DNA of 64,000 nucleotides from Neodiprion pinetum (GCF_021155775.2 NC_060232.1:19475922-19539921), one strand, 5' to 3'; positions 24,004-36,700 are shown, counted from the first letter of the stretch. The notes: generated by a model from the sequence alone, not told the origin. Made by a program: numbers and translations.

Positions 24004-24146
24004 ACCCTCACGCCTATACTTGCGTGTTTCCTGCAATTTCGGTATTTATTTTACTGCCGCATCTAATCTTTCGGTCAATAATCTGTAAGTATGACAATTT
24101 TGCGGACATCGATGCTACTATTAGATGAGGATATCCGGAGCGTATA

Positions 24147-24300
24147 TGGGGCATTCTATGTCAATTATTCTCCATTTATATCTGCCTTTTCGACGAACAG
24201 GAATTAAGGGATAGGTATTTTCGTTTTTGTTAATGATTTTCTATCAAATCGATGAAAAAAGGCAGATTTAAGTGGTGCGTACTCGATGTAGAATGCCCCA
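24147..24300. mobile_element. short MITE with TGGGGCATTC ends
   Basis: Begins TGGGGCATTCTATGTCAA and ends GATGTAGAATGCCCCA; the inner part also pairs (ATCTGCCTTTT with AAAAAAGGCAGAT). TA precedes it on the left; on the right the dinucleotide is AA. Its ends resemble those of the MITE at 54589-55059. Confidence 0.65.
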
Positions 24301-26739
24301 AAACCCTTCAATAAAATGAAATAGAATAATTTTTTTTGCGGAACTACGACTCGAAACGAGAAAAGAAACAGTATTTTAATTTAATATCGGGTTTTGGAAA
24401 AGCCATGAGCATTTAAAAAAAAAATTGTGCGAGATTTTGATAAATTTAAGGTGTTTGGATGGGTTGAGACAAACATCTAAAATATTTCAGAAAGACTGCT
24501 TTTGGCAGGTACAAGAAAGTGTAAAATTTTCGATAGAATCGAAATTGGTCGGGGTCACGGGTTGGTCGGTTTCGCATGGAATGCCTCGTTCACATACAGT
24601 CGGGCTACGTGCGATTACGAATAGTTACCGCGATTGTGAACTGATGTTACAATTTCCAAACGATGCCTTATGATATGCACGAGTTTCAAAATCTAACGGT
24701 TATTCTGAGTGAATTGTACATTTTTTCGTATCCACCTAAAAGCCTATGCTCTCGTCGGCACTGCAGATTGTTGCTTTAGCAGAAACATAGGGCGTGTGCG
24801 TATTACCATGTCGTTTTACCATCTGGTACCGCTTCGGTCGACTACAGCGCTTCTGGAGGTTCAACGTTGAACTATATTACAGACTTCTCCTGCATCAGAA
24901 CGGGCTCCTGTCACCTGAAAATCGCCCGCACAAATCGTGACATATTTACAGAAAACTGACTGGTGCTATAGGTTTTCCCGGATTACGTGTGTGTTTTTTT
25001 ACGTCGGTATCTCCCTGGCAAAAGTGAAAGAAATTCTGATATCGTACAAACGGTGAATATTCAACAAGTCGCTAGCCCGATCGGCCATGTTTGACGCGAC
25101 GTGATTTTATTGAGTTCATCATTATTTTTATTAGACGTTATCAATGATCTGCGATAGTAGTGACTGAGATACAGACGTACAATTTTATTCAAGCTATCTT
25201 TTAAAAATTTTCCCAGTCAGATTCATACCCCCGTTTTATCAGGATTTGTGCGGGCGATTTCCCCGCTTCTGACGTCAGGAAATATATATAGGACATGCCA
25301 GGTCAGCGGCACCTTGGACGTTGCCTACCCCCGGCGGAACTGCTGCTTGCAGACTTTCACGCGATGCAAGTTTTCTCCGTCATTTATAAAGATATCGAAC
25401 TTCTATTAGAAGCATTTTGAAGGCGAAGGAGTAATCTGTGCCCTGTATTTTTCCGAATTTCAAATTTTTTTTCCAGAGTCGTAAAAAACAGCACTGAAAG
25501 TGAGCAAATTTCCCGTTGTAATAAAACGAGAAATAATTTTTTTTTTCACCATTCTACGAAATACACGGCACAGATACATCCTTCACTTTTAATTTAGGAC
25601 TAAGAGCAATAAAATCGAACTCAAGAGTTGCGAGAAAACTTGCACGAGCTGAAGCATGAAACAGCGGATTTTCGCCGCGAAAAGCGATTGCTTGCTAACC
25701 ACATCTCTGGCTTAGGCCGCCCGTCGTACGAACTAACAGCCGTAGCAGCAGTCTGCATTTAACACGTGCAAACCCGTAATTCACACTGCGAGCCGTGAGC
25801 GTTATTCGGTATGTTCTTCGTCAATAAATATTAGTAAAGTATCTAAAACTCCTCGATAAGTGTTCATCGGTCATTCGCTATGACTGAGATAAGGAAAGTG
25901 TTATGGAAAAGTAAGAAAAAGGGTCAAGGTTGGAAAAATTTCGCGGCTTATCAGCGGGAGAGGTTGAGGTAAATAGAATGGCATCAAGTTTGCTTACGTA
26001 GACTTGATAGTTTTCATTTTCAGACTGACTAACTAACATGCACGATTTATTAATTCAGAACACCGTATTTTCCTAACAATCTCTTCGAATTATTATTTAC
26101 CGTCCCTTTCTCAATGTGTGTTGTGTCAACCTATTCTTCCAAAAATCATTTTCCATCTTTCGTTCACTCACGATTACAAACTTACCGATGACTTTTACCG
26201 CACACTAATCTACCTAACTGACTATTTGATTGTGATATTTGACATCTCCTGGCCAAGGTCAATGCACAATACACTAATGAATTGAAAACATGACGTGCTA
26301 TCGAAGACATTGTTGCAGCGCAGCGTAACTGTTGTTATAAGTGGTTTTATTCAAAAATATATTCGTGATTACATTTATTACTGCGGATTATTTTTCTCTC
26401 TAACAATACACAAGCCTACTCGTGTGACTACAACGAACCGGAAGAAGGACGACATAGAGTATACAACTAAACCTTAAGATTAGAAACGCGCACACGACAT
26501 CGAAGTCGGCGTGTGTCACGTGATTACTGTAGAGTTATTCTTTGGTGTCTGAGAGATGCGCGCTTTGGTGGCATGTCCACCCAACTAGTACTTATCATTT
26601 ATTTTCAACAGTAAAGTTTTAATGCCAGCAACGTCCGGTACGCTACATTCACGTTTCGAAATGAGCCAATTATTCAGCTCCATGCAACCTGAGACTTGAT
26701 TCCAGCACTGATTCAGCTTTATCAGTTATGTTCGGGTCT
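24301..26739. other. no gene recognised
   Basis: AT-rich sequence with a few GC-richer patches (about 24740-24860, 25250-25340). A TATATATAGG at about 25280 is followed by GC-rich sequence and could be a promoter, but no reading frame or initiator supports it. Confidence 0.35.
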
Positions 26740-26960
26740 TTTCCACATTACGAAAACGAAGTGGTGCTATTTCGTAATTATTCGCGACGACAATTTTTGG
26801 AAATTACAAATGGAAAATAAATTAGCTGACTCTTTTCATTTCTGCCTTTTGCCAGCAATAGTAGACTCCAGACGTGCTCAACAACTTCCGATTCGCGACC
26901 CTCCTCAAATAATTGAAGCTAGAAATTCTGCGGTCAAATCAAGAAACTCAACGACTGATG
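26740..26960 (+). pseudogene. possible YqaJ-like recombinase/exonuclease C-terminal relic
   Basis: The translation KWCYFVIIRDDNFWKLQMEN, then FCLLPAIVDSRRAQQLPIRD, resembles the C-terminal end of YqaJ-type nuclease domains in arthropod mobile-element proteins, where a CYF..., FW...M..KL and LPEIVD/R...REP pattern recurs. No upstream catalytic motifs are present and the 110-codon frame has no obvious partner exon. This is recognition of a short pattern from memory only. Confidence 0.4.
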
Positions 26961-27287
26961 TTTCCATCCGTAAGTGTTGGGATTTGTGCTCTGTGTCGGA
27001 ATTAATTATGAGCGGGATAGTATTGTGAACGGAGAGATTAATCAGCACACACGTTGAGTTTTCGCGAGTACGGAGGAGAGATATATTTATAGAGAGAGCC
27101 AACGGCCCAATACAAAAGTCACTAGGTCTAACCTAGTTAGTCATAACTAGTTAGATGTTCTCCATTTCAACAGTAAGAAAAAGAAAATGACAACCGACAA
27201 TACTAACGAGTAACTATACAGACTTTTTTACATATTTGTATATTTTTCCTTTCATTTATACATAACTATTTCACAATAATCTCTCAC
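26961..27287. other. no gene seen
   Basis: AT-rich, with short repeats of CTAGTTAG at about 27120-27155. Nothing further recognised. Confidence 0.35.
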
Positions 27288-27447
27288 ACAGAAAACTATT
27301 CTTGATTCAAGAATATTTTATTTGTTAGATTAAGAGTATGCTATTTTTTTAATAAAAATATCACATATTCTTGAATGAAGAATACTCAGCACTTGATTCA
27401 AGAATATTTTAATTCTTGATTCAAGGATTGTTTTCTTTGTGTGTAGG
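27288..27447. mobile_element. MITE of about 160 bp, CACACARAGAAAAC ends
   Basis: The left end CTCACACAGAAAACTATTCT pairs with the right end GGATTGTTTTCTTTGTGTG. The motif TTGATTCAAGAATATTT occurs repeatedly inside. No coding capacity. The target duplication is unclear. Confidence 0.6.
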
Positions 27448-28050
27448 CCATTTTTTTATTTGTTGTATTACGAATCAAGCCTCGCATGTGTATCCTGCTT
27501 GTTAAATTTTCATTTTTCAGTTAAAGCCTATTCGAAATTTGGCACGGATACAACGTGCTTTCACATTATGTTTTCAAGTTCAGAAATTAATGAATTTCTG
27601 AATAATGATCCTTCATATTCGCTTGCTGGGTGTTTGCATCTTTCATTCCATAATATTCATTGAAACAGTTTATTTTGAAGATTCGTTTTATTTCTATAAT
27701 AATTACTTGTTATTCCAAAGAAACGTCATAACAGAAAGCGAAAAGTATGGTATTCCACGCGATCGAATTTATATATTTTATTTATTGACGCGCCATTACT
27801 TTTGATTATGTTTTGTACCATAGATTTTGCTGATTTTTCAATACGCCTTATCTATCAATTTCTAATATACTCCTGCATGTGTAACTCAATTTTTTTGATT
27901 TAATAATTTTCTTTTGAATATCTATTGATGTATGTAACACTTTTAATTTTTCCTGGAATGGTTGAGAGGTTGGAACGGCATAGGGTTGGTCTCTTCATCG
28001 CAGCGACCCCCACGTGGTGAGACCTGGGTCAATGATAGCAATGTATTTAG
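27448..28050. other. no gene recognised
   Basis: AT-rich; ORFs at 27439-27663 and 27605-27805 are phenylalanine/isoleucine-rich and unsupported. The sequence GTATTTAG at 28043-28050 is the left target duplication of the next element. Confidence 0.4.
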
Positions 28051-28195
28051 TAGGGATGCGCGATTCTAGATCGACTCACTCAAGAATCGAACTTTTGGGT
28101 CGAGAAAATAGATCTTTTGTATTGATACTTTACTAATCGATTTTTTCTAGAATCGATTCCAAGACTGCAAAGATCGGATTAGGTTCTTCAATTAA

Positions 28196-29116
28196 GGTAG
28201 TAGTCCGGTGTGACGACCGAAATTTAGACGTTTTTTCATGATTTTTTTTTAAAAAGTAAATAAAATGCTATCGTTTTAAAGTTTTTACATGTCTTTATTG
28301 GTGTTTTGAAGTATATAAAAAAATTTTTTTGAAGTTAATTTTACATTAATTTGTTTAAAATTTTTGACGTCAATATGGAGTCCTCAAAGAAAAGATGAGT
28401 TGGTTCGGGGAAACACACAGCCTTCCAAAGTCATCTGAAATAAAAAATTCAAAGAGATTATTATTCTGTAGACTTCATTTTAGGTCCCGAACCTTAAATA
28501 TACATAAAAATAAAAAAACAAAAACAAAATGGCGGACTTGTGAAAAAAGTTCTCAAAATCTAATTTTTTTTCTTCATAAATTGTTTAAATAAAATAGTTT
28601 ATAATTAAAAAATTAAATGTTTTAAAGGTTCGGCATCTAGATATGTGTGTCTAGAATAACGGGTTAAATTTTTAGCTAAATCGGTTGAATAGTTTTGAGT
28701 CAGTGATTCCCCGAACTTTCGAAAACATGGTTTTGAGAAAAACGCTTTTAAAGTTTTGACAACAGATTTTTTTCAATAAAATTATACTTACATTAATCAG
28801 CTATGCCTGGTGCATAGAGCAGTCCTTCCGTTTCCTCAAAGTTGTCATTTTCAGCAGCTTTTAGAGCTCTACGTAAAGTTCTGGCTTCTTTGCAGTTGGC
28901 TTTTTAAGCACAATATTAGCAACAGATTTGACAGCGACGCTTTCATACACACGCTTTCATACACACTACGGCGCGCTCTCTTATTTTAGCTATAACTTTA
29001 AGAATAATTAAAATTTATGTCTGAAATTTTTATAGCATATTTTTAAGATGTTTTTCTTCCGAAAAATGTAAAAAAAAAAAATCGATTTTTTGAACCCGTC
29101 ACACCGGGCTACTACC
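28196..29116. mobile_element. TTAA-flanked element nested in the hAT element
   Basis: Ends GGTAGTAGTCCGGTGTGACG and CGTCACACCGGGCTACTACC are inverted repeats of about 20 bp with one mismatch. TTAA flanks both ends (28192-28195, 29117-29120), the duplication used by piggyBac-type elements. The TIR does not look like a standard piggyBac end, so TA with longer ends is an alternative. Only a scrap of coding sequence remains (28793-28900). Confidence 0.7.
28793..28900 (-). pseudogene. C-terminal relic of an unknown transposon protein
   Basis: Minus strand encodes ANCKEARTLRRALKAAENDN followed by FEETEGLLYAPGIAD and a stop. An in-frame stop just upstream (near 28906) cuts it off. The clean, charged, stop-terminated tail looks like the end of the protein once encoded by the parent of the TTAA-flanked element. 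I cannot name the family. Confidence 0.4.
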
Positions 29117-29554
29117 TTAAAAAAAGTTTTGCAAGTCTATTTTGGTGTTCTGTATTTTATGAATAATATAGGTTTGAGAATACAAAAGAATCGACCAATT
29201 TCTAGCGCTGAATAAATCTAATATCACAACTAATAAAAAAAGCTTCCCACCTAGTCGGCTGGATTTGTGTAATATGTATATGAGAACTATTGCTGTGATA
29301 AACAAATACGACACAAAGCAAACTATTGTTAAATATCAAAACTGTTGAATAAGTACTACGTTTCTGTGACACGATTTTGAATCTCCAATATAGCTACCGG
29401 TTTCCAGTTAAACTAAAAAGTAAAAATAACGATCAATCTTCTGAAAATCAATCTTTTGTATCCGATTTTTTGGATGAATCGATTTTTCCAAAATCAATTC
29501 GAATCGATTCTAAGAATCGATCTTTTGCTTGATATCGCCCATCCTAGTATTTAG

Positions 29555-30323
29555 TCATGAATTAGCTAACTGCTGTTTCGGGTAATTTCTCTTGTAATAT
29601 TTTTCACTTTACTGCAACGAGTTATGCAATAGATCTCTTGAAAACTCGAATATTATTCAATGATTTCTGTAACTTATTATTATTTGCATAAGCAATAAAT
29701 ATTTGAAATAATATATATATACGTGCGAACCTCTCCTTGGATAAACGTATCCTAATCTCATCAGCCACGCGAAACTCATACGGGCTTCCAGTTATATTCC
29801 TCGCACGTCAGAACTTCAGAACGTTCAAGTGCAAGCGGCCTGGTCCCAACGGAGTGCAGAGTGGGGGGGCCATAGCACGCGAGGGGCATAGACTTAAGTC
29901 CCGCCCACTCTTCCCCTTGGCCGCCTGGCTCGGTCGCGCGGGAAGCCAAAGTTCCAGCGCGAGCTCGGTAGGCAACGTCCTTAAATACTGCTCCAAAATT
30001 GAAACATTATTTTCAATAATAGTTTTTTTGTGCTCGAAATGTTTTAATCCGTGCCCCATGGTTCTGCATTTTGTTGAATAAAGTGCAAAAACTTTGATTT
30101 CTATTTTAGAAGATATTTAAAAAAGTCTTTACGTTGCTCAACCACTTCATCTTTTACGTTTTTTTATATTTTTCCTGAAATAAAATTCAAGGTTTTTGTC
30201 CTTTATACTAAAAAAAAAAAATTCTAAACACATCAAATAATGATTAAAAAATATATTAGAAAAATGTTCACACACTGATTTTTGAAAGTAATTTAACGCA
30301 CGGATCTTTGATTACTTTTACAG
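29555..30323. other. no gene recognised; GC-rich patch
   Basis: A GC-rich patch at about 29830-29980 has open frames on both strands (29737-30081, 29808-30059) without motifs. The stretch ends with a good splice-acceptor sequence directly before the jerky-like 3' part. Confidence 0.35.
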
Positions 30324-31326
30324 GTACAACGAATCTTACATTCCATCAGTGAAAGAAAAACAAGAAAATTCAGATCAACGTGGAAAAGTGCTGCTCCTAC
30401 TCGATAACGCTCCATCGCACCCCGCTGCTGATGAGCTAAACGCTGTTGATAAAGACTTTGCAATTATGTATTTTCCTCCAAACGTAACTTCCATAATACA
30501 GCCTATGGATCAGGGCGTGATAGAGACAGCCAAAAGAATATATAAACCATCTCTCGTTCGACGCCTTCTGCTTAGCGATAATATACCGATGGTACAATTT
30601 ATAAAACAGTTGTCTCTCAAAGACTGCTGCGAGATGGTCGCAGCTGCGTGGGAAGAAGTGACGTCATCGAGTCTTCAAAAAGCGTGGAATCACTTAATTT
30701 GTCTCATAACACTTATGGGACAAGATATTGTTGATGTTACAAATGAATCTCTGCAGGCAACTGTTAACTTGATTCCAGATGTCAATGTATCAAATCTTGA
30801 CATCGCAGAATGGTAACGCGAAGACGATGATAACGAAACATCGGAAGTACTCAACGATGATCAGATCGTGGCGTTTGTTACTAGCAGGAATGACGAGGAT
30901 TCTCGCCACGATAAGAATTTGGACGAAAACGAGAATTGGGACGAAAACGAGAATTGGGACGAAAACGAGCATTTGGACGAAAACGAGCATTCGGATAAAA
31001 ACGAGAAGTGGGACGAAAACGAGAAGTGGGACGAAAACGAGAATTGGAACGAAAAGGAGAATTGGGACGAAAACGAGCATTCAGACAAAAACGAGAATTG
31101 GGACGAAATCGAGAATTGTTATAGTAATCAATATTTTAAGGGCACGAAGATATTGGGAGGGATGCAATTTGAGCAAGAATTTCTACCAGATACAGCACAG
31201 GGTGCCCTAACGGGTATTATAGCAGCGTACACATGGTTCGAGACACAACCTGAGTGTACGTCGAGCGATTTAATCGTCCTCGATAAAGTACGTAATCTAG
31301 CTCTAAAAAAATTAATGGGATGGTGA
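30324..31326 (+). pseudogene. jerky/Tigger-like transposase, 3' part
   Basis: Continues the fragment at 285-747 without gap: WYNESYIPSVKEKQEN, then the second catalytic Asp in VLLLLDNAPSHP and the third in TSIIQPMDQGVIE, followed by the family helical region (LKDCCEMVAAAWEEV). An in-frame TAA at 30814-30816 interrupts it, but the same frame continues through an acidic region (DDNETSEVLNDDQIVAFV), a run of D/E/N/W repeats, and the conserved C-terminal segment (TWFETQPECTSSDLIVLDKV) to a stop at 31324-31326. Apart from that one stop, this half is intact. Confidence 0.85.
30915..31110 (+). repeat. 18-bp coding minisatellite (DENENW type)
   Basis: About eleven copies of an 18-bp unit GACGAAAACGAGAATTGG with variants, encoding D-E-N-E-N/K/H-W/L/S repeats in the acidic region of the jerky-like transposase. 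The length is a multiple of 3, so the frame is kept. Mirror-frame ORFs on the minus strand are shadows of this repeat. Confidence 0.85.
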
Positions 31327-32724
31327 CATTTTCTTTATTACGTAAGAATATTGACATTATGTAATTTTTAATTTTGTTCTGTAATCATTAATTCTGCCAA
31401 TAAATATATAATCACCCTGTTTATTTTCCATAATTCTATGTTAAGGTTTTTTTTCCTATACACTAAGGGCTTCGCCCCTGCGCGCCACGCGCCTCATTAT
31501 TTCCTTAGACATTGTCTATTAGACAGGTGAATTCATTTATGCTGATTTGATGACAGGTCCGCAACTGTTGATCGGTTGCTTCCGATCAACCCGACATTGG
31601 TATTGGCTCCCTATGCAGGTCTGCTCAGATTGTTTTCGTAAAAGAATCCACTCACATGTACAAAACTCCCGATGCCATGCATCCCCAATTGCATTTGGCG
31701 ATTTATTTTGCTATAGTTATTATTTTCAGATTTATTTACGTATATCTACATATAGAGATATAGAGTCTACTGTGTCTGGTTTATGAGTACAAATAATTGA
31801 TATTAATCCTTTTTTTTATCAAACAAATTTATTTTACATTTTTCACTTTAAATTCAGTTCGAAGTTGACTTCGAATCTCATTTATTGATGAAAAATTTTG
31901 ATCTTCTCCTTTGCTCGTCTGAGCTCAGAGTAGATTTAATTGTTTATTTGCGAGTTTCCCGAGTAGCGAGAATTGTCTTTCATCTTGGGATCCGATTTGG
32001 TGTGGATGAATTTGTTCTCCGCGATACACGATTAAACATATCTTAAACATGTCCGCAGCTGCAGCTAATTCTGCTTCTCCCCCGTAAATTTCATTTTACT
32101 CATATGTGATTTGTAATCACCAAGTGACCTAATCACGGCACCGTTTGACTCATTACCTGTAATAAAACCCGCAAATGTAGATCAATTATCAACTATATTT
32201 GAAACGGTACTCAGTCTCATCTCTGCGTGTCGATCTTGAGTGCCGTATACACAATACGCCAACGCGCGAAAAAGACAATTCCCGTCGGTAATCATCTGAT
32301 AATTCTCGATTGCAGGTTTATTTTTTGCGTGTCAGAACCAGATACCTATAAAAATATTTGTCAAAGACTGTTATAAACAGCCGATGACAGCTGTCAAAGG
32401 AAGTTTTGTTTGCTAGACGCTTTTTGTTTTGTTTTCGGCATCTCACCCCACCGCCAACTTCATGCGTATACTATTGTTATTACAATCTTTTTTACCTGTT
32501 GCTATTAAAGGCTTCAGGCTTCTTTTTCTTTGTTCAGGACTTTTTTATTAGATAGAGAGATAATCTCGAACTTAAAAATTCGACTGATCGAAAGAATTAG
32601 ACGAAAGACTCAAGATGATTGGGCGTGAATATAGAACTCGTTGTTATTCTCGGTTTTTTCGAGGGGCAAAGATGCAATTTGCAAAAGTGCAATTTCATCT
32701 CACCCATTTTCGCTGATATTTTCC
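31327..32724. other. no gene recognised
   Basis: Downstream of the jerky-like gene. AATAAA-type signals occur at about 31399 (CCAATAAATA), possibly the polyadenylation region of that element. Otherwise AT-rich without coding match. Confidence 0.4.
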
Positions 32725-32776
32725 TATATATATATATATATAGGGAATATAGGATATATGTATATATATATATATT
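32725..32776. repeat. TA microsatellite
   Basis: Two (TA)n blocks at about 32727-32741 and 32757-32775, separated by GGGAATATAGGATATATG. Confidence 0.85.
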
Positions 32777-33426
32777 GTGACGGGACGCCTGGCTACCGTA
32801 CCGGCACCTGAAGTTCAACGCGTGCCCCCAAATATTGTGCTTGGTGGTGACAAGCCTAAATTTCACTGCACACTCGATAACCCTACCACGTACCGGTAAA
32901 CTAACCAAATCACACGATTTACCGTGCCCCTTCTTCATGGGACACGGCCAATCTCTATCCCCGAAAACTGCGAAACTAGACAATAAGAAAGTATAAAATA
33001 CGAGCGCAAATGTGGCTCGAGATCTATCATCTATTGTATCATACACCAAGGTAGATCAACGAATCGTCCAACGCGAGGACCTATCCGTGCATATATTGAC
33101 GGAGCATCCCACGTCTACGAGGAGCCAGATACGACACGACCTACGATCAGGAGACGTGGAGTCGTCCTTCCAGGACTCCTCAAACACCACTCCCCATCAA
33201 AGGAGGGCATTCAACGTATTAAACATTTTATTTGTTTTCAATAAAAGTCCTTAGGTATTAGGGAGCCGCGTCTGAGTGAAAAACAGCATTGCGTCTGACC
33301 TCATAGCTCAGATACGGTGATCGTCTCACAATCCTCTGACCCATAGGTAGGGCACTTGAACCTGTAGAGAGTCTCTGTCATTGCGACTGGATGTCTTGAT
33401 ACAGGTGACGGTATGTTTGCGTAGAA
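32777..33426. repeat. possible LTR start or repeat (TGTGACGGGACGCC)
   Basis: Begins TGTGACGGGACGCCTGGCTA, the style of a Ty3/gypsy LTR 5' end in this type of genome. A gag reading frame in the same orientation begins about 5.4 kb later (about 2 kb after removing the DNA transposon at 33728-37075), so this may be that element's 5' LTR. No matching second LTR is in the window and I could not fix its end. Confidence 0.3.
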
Positions 33427-33727
33427 TTCCCTTTCATTTGACTACCACGCAAATAATATTCAGTCTTGCCATACATAAGCCGAACTACTATCCAAGTCCT
33501 TCTGACTACTATGCTATCATGTAAATAATATTCTGTCTTAGTACTAACTAAACGAATAATTATTAATATTGAAACAAACTGTCAGCGACGATTCCGCATT
33601 GTCGAATACCGTCCCTCTGACGACCACGCTATCGCGCGAATAATATTCAGTCTTGCCGTAGGTAAACCGAACTATTATTTAAGTCCTTCCGACTACCATG
33701 CTATCACGTAAATAATATTCTGTCTTA

Positions 33728-36700
33728 CAAGGAAACGTTTTCAGGTGTCCCCCTCCGATTTCGATGAAACTCTGGTATGTTATAGAGGGTAAAAATCGAT
33801 GACATACGTATTTTTTTTTTATCGGCCCAAACTCATTTTAAAGGGGTGAAACACCCCTCCAAAGTTGACCACCTCCCAAGATGATGTTTCTGTTTTACAT
33901 ACAAGGAGGGGATTTTGATAACTAATAATGACAATAATAAATACCTTGTCAAAAGTGATGAAAAACACACTTCGAATATTATCAAGAACTCTTTATTTTA
34001 GGGATTAACTTGTATGTACAGAGTTCATTTTTTACATTAGAAACAAGATGTTCATCAGAGCTCAATGAATCCAACAGCACTGTGAAGAGCATGCAAGAAT
34101 ACAGAATACGTGCTTTCGATTTTTTCCCAAAAACTGAATTCTTATGGACTTTTTTCCCAATATTGCGGATTATGTCTAGTATTTAGCCATGAATCATTGA
34201 ATAACATTGTTTGAGGCTCGCATTCATTCTGGCATCGCTCTCTTATCATTTTACTGTTTTATCATTTTTTTTCAAGAAACGTAAATATTTTTCATTTCAA
34301 GCAGACTATCAACTATTCGAAAATTCGATGTGTGTCATACGTAAACAAGTCATATCTTTACTTGAATTAATTCTATGGCACAGATATTTGAGGGGTAAGG
34401 GCTGGGAAAAAGATAAACAAAAAACAAGTAGTGATTATTAGCCATTTTGCATTGAAAAAATGAATAAAGTAATTTTTTTTTGTTACTTTGATTCATACAC
34501 TAAATACACCTGTAAATAGTTTTGTAAATAAATTACGTTTTTATATAATACAAAATTGTTGAATATGCACATGATTCTACTTCCTCTACCGTGGCCACAC
34601 CCTTTAAACAAAAACAAGTTCCAAGTTTATCTACAAATCGCTTTATGGATGATAGTCGGTACAATAATGATATTCATCAAAAAAATGCTGTAGGCAAAGT
34701 GATTTTTTACACCAAGAACATCTGATTACTGCGACATTCGTGCAACCTTCGATTTCACAATTCGGATGAGATGACTGTCCAAATGCAAAATCGACGGGGT
34801 TATCAAATTCATCAGGTTTCTTTGCAATGAACCCGCTTTTATGCCACGCATAACGAAACAAATTATGATATCGCGAAGATGACAGTTGGTTGTGAACTAA
34901 AGACTGTAATTTTATTATATTATTCCTTAAATGTAAATTTAAATCATAATCAAGAAGAACTACGGTGTCTGAAAAATGACGAATATAATTTCTCCATATA
35001 CGGAAGCCGAAAACATCGAGAGGTTGAATTTTTCCAGTGGTTCCTTTCGGTATCAATAAAGTCGTCAACTTTTTGTCTCGGGGTGTTGTCTCTTGCACAA
35101 CTCTAGAACAATGCCCACTCTAAGAATCAATTAGAAGTAGACTCTTTGGTCCCACTTTTGGGATAAACACTTCTTCTAACCACATCTTGAAATGCTCTGT
35201 ATTGAATCATTGTGATTAATACTGTTTGAATGTATGCAGCGCGAAACAAGAATTATTATACCTGAAGTAAGTTTTCTTGATTTGGAAGCTGTGATGAAAA
35301 CATTTGGCGGTCTGAATAAATGTTGTTGAACTATAGGTCCGAACGTTCCGGATGGTTCTTTTAAAACAATAAATAAAAGAGATAATAATTTTCCGTCCGC
35401 TGAAATTGTAGGCTGTATAGTATAACTGTGCGTTGTTGAAGTTACTGATTGTACTATGCACGACACTTGTTTAGTTCCTTCTTCTTTTAACGTTCGTCCA
35501 GAATGAATCTCTATTTGGAAACCACTCTGATCAGAATCATATATATTTTGTAATCCATATTCGGAAATATAAGGTTCAACTCTTTTCAAAAATTCTTCAG
35601 CACTCTTGTGTAAATATTCACTATTTTCCAGTGATATTCGCGTGACGAATTTATTGATTTTTCTGCTAGTAATGCGATGGATCTTTTGAAAGTGAAGTAA
35701 CCACGTTGGTGATGCTTTAAATCGAAAATCCTTATGACTGATAAGTCCTTGGGCCTGTAAAGCCCATCTTCGCAGATCCGTATCATGAACAATCAAGCCT
35801 GCGTCAATGGCATTTTTCATATTCTGCAATGTATACTCTGATATGCGAGCCAATTTTTCCATGTATGTCCCTCCCTGGTTGATTTGGTGTGCCCAACGAC
35901 GCAATTGTCGTACTGATTCGACTTTTTTGTATCTATGACGAACCGTATCAATTTCCTTGCACTTCGCCAATATTCAACAGCTCTTCTTTTATAATCGAAA
36001 CTTAAAGGTTCGTCATCTTCGGAACAGCTATCTTCAGGTCCTTCGGAAGGCACCTGAAAATCTGCATCTTCCACTGCGAACGTTTCAAGATTTTTGTAGG
36101 GCTCTTCAAAGTCAAGAGAATTTTCCTCAATCATTTCCACACTATTATATTCTGTCATGCTTTGTAATAAAATGTTTTCGAAGTTCGATACTATTTCGCG
36201 TTCATCATTTGTTAACGGGGACTCGGGTATATTCATTACTTCAAATGCTGCCCACAGAAGTTTAATAACGTTTATTGGATTCACTTTCATTGTAAACGTG
36301 AGAAGAAATTCAATAACTGCTCGAAGTTCTGTTATTAACGTATTAACAAGCACTGAATGGTCTCACGACTTTTCATATTGAAAATATCCGAAAGATACGC
36401 GTAATCGTTAAAAAAAATATCTGTGCCATAGAATTAATTCAAGTAGAGATATGACTTGTTTACATATGACACACATCGAATTTTCGAGTAGTTCATAGTC
36501 TGCTTGAAATGAAAAATATTTACGTTTCTTGAAAAAAAATGATAAAACAGTAAAATGATAAGAGAGCGATGCCAGAATGAATGCGAGCCTCAAACAATGT
36601 TATTCAATGATTCATGGCTAAATACTAGACATAATCCGCAATATTGGGAAAAAAGTCGATAAGAATTCAGTTTTTGGGAAAAAATCGAAAGCACCTATTC

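Larger units (their letters stand above)
28051..29546. mobile_element. non-autonomous hAT-like element with 8-bp TSD
   Basis: The left end TAGGGATGCGCGATTCTAGA and the right end (complement) TAGGATGGGCGATATC are inverted. Both flanks carry the identical 8-bp sequence GTATTTAG (28043-28050, 29547-29554). An 8-bp duplication with TAGGGATG-like ends is typical of hAT elements. No hAT transposase is present. It contains a separate TTAA-flanked element at 28196-29116. Confidence 0.85.
748..30323 (+). other. 29.6 kb interruption of the jerky-like gene, possible ancestral intron
   Basis: Everything between the two halves of the jerky-like transposase. The right edge is a good splice acceptor (ATTACTTTTACAG then GTACAAC). 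The left edge reads AAATG then TTAATC, one G short of an AAATG/GTTAAT donor. Joining the edges restores a Trp codon with no residue lost or gained. The simplest reading is an ancestral intron later swollen by transposons; a single huge insertion or a rearrangement is also possible. All elements listed up to 29554 lie inside it. Confidence 0.45.

Noticed and set aside
30790..31088. Minus-strand ORFs rich in LVFVP or FSFSSQ repeats
   Set aside because: Mirror frames of the 18-bp minisatellite in the jerky-like gene.
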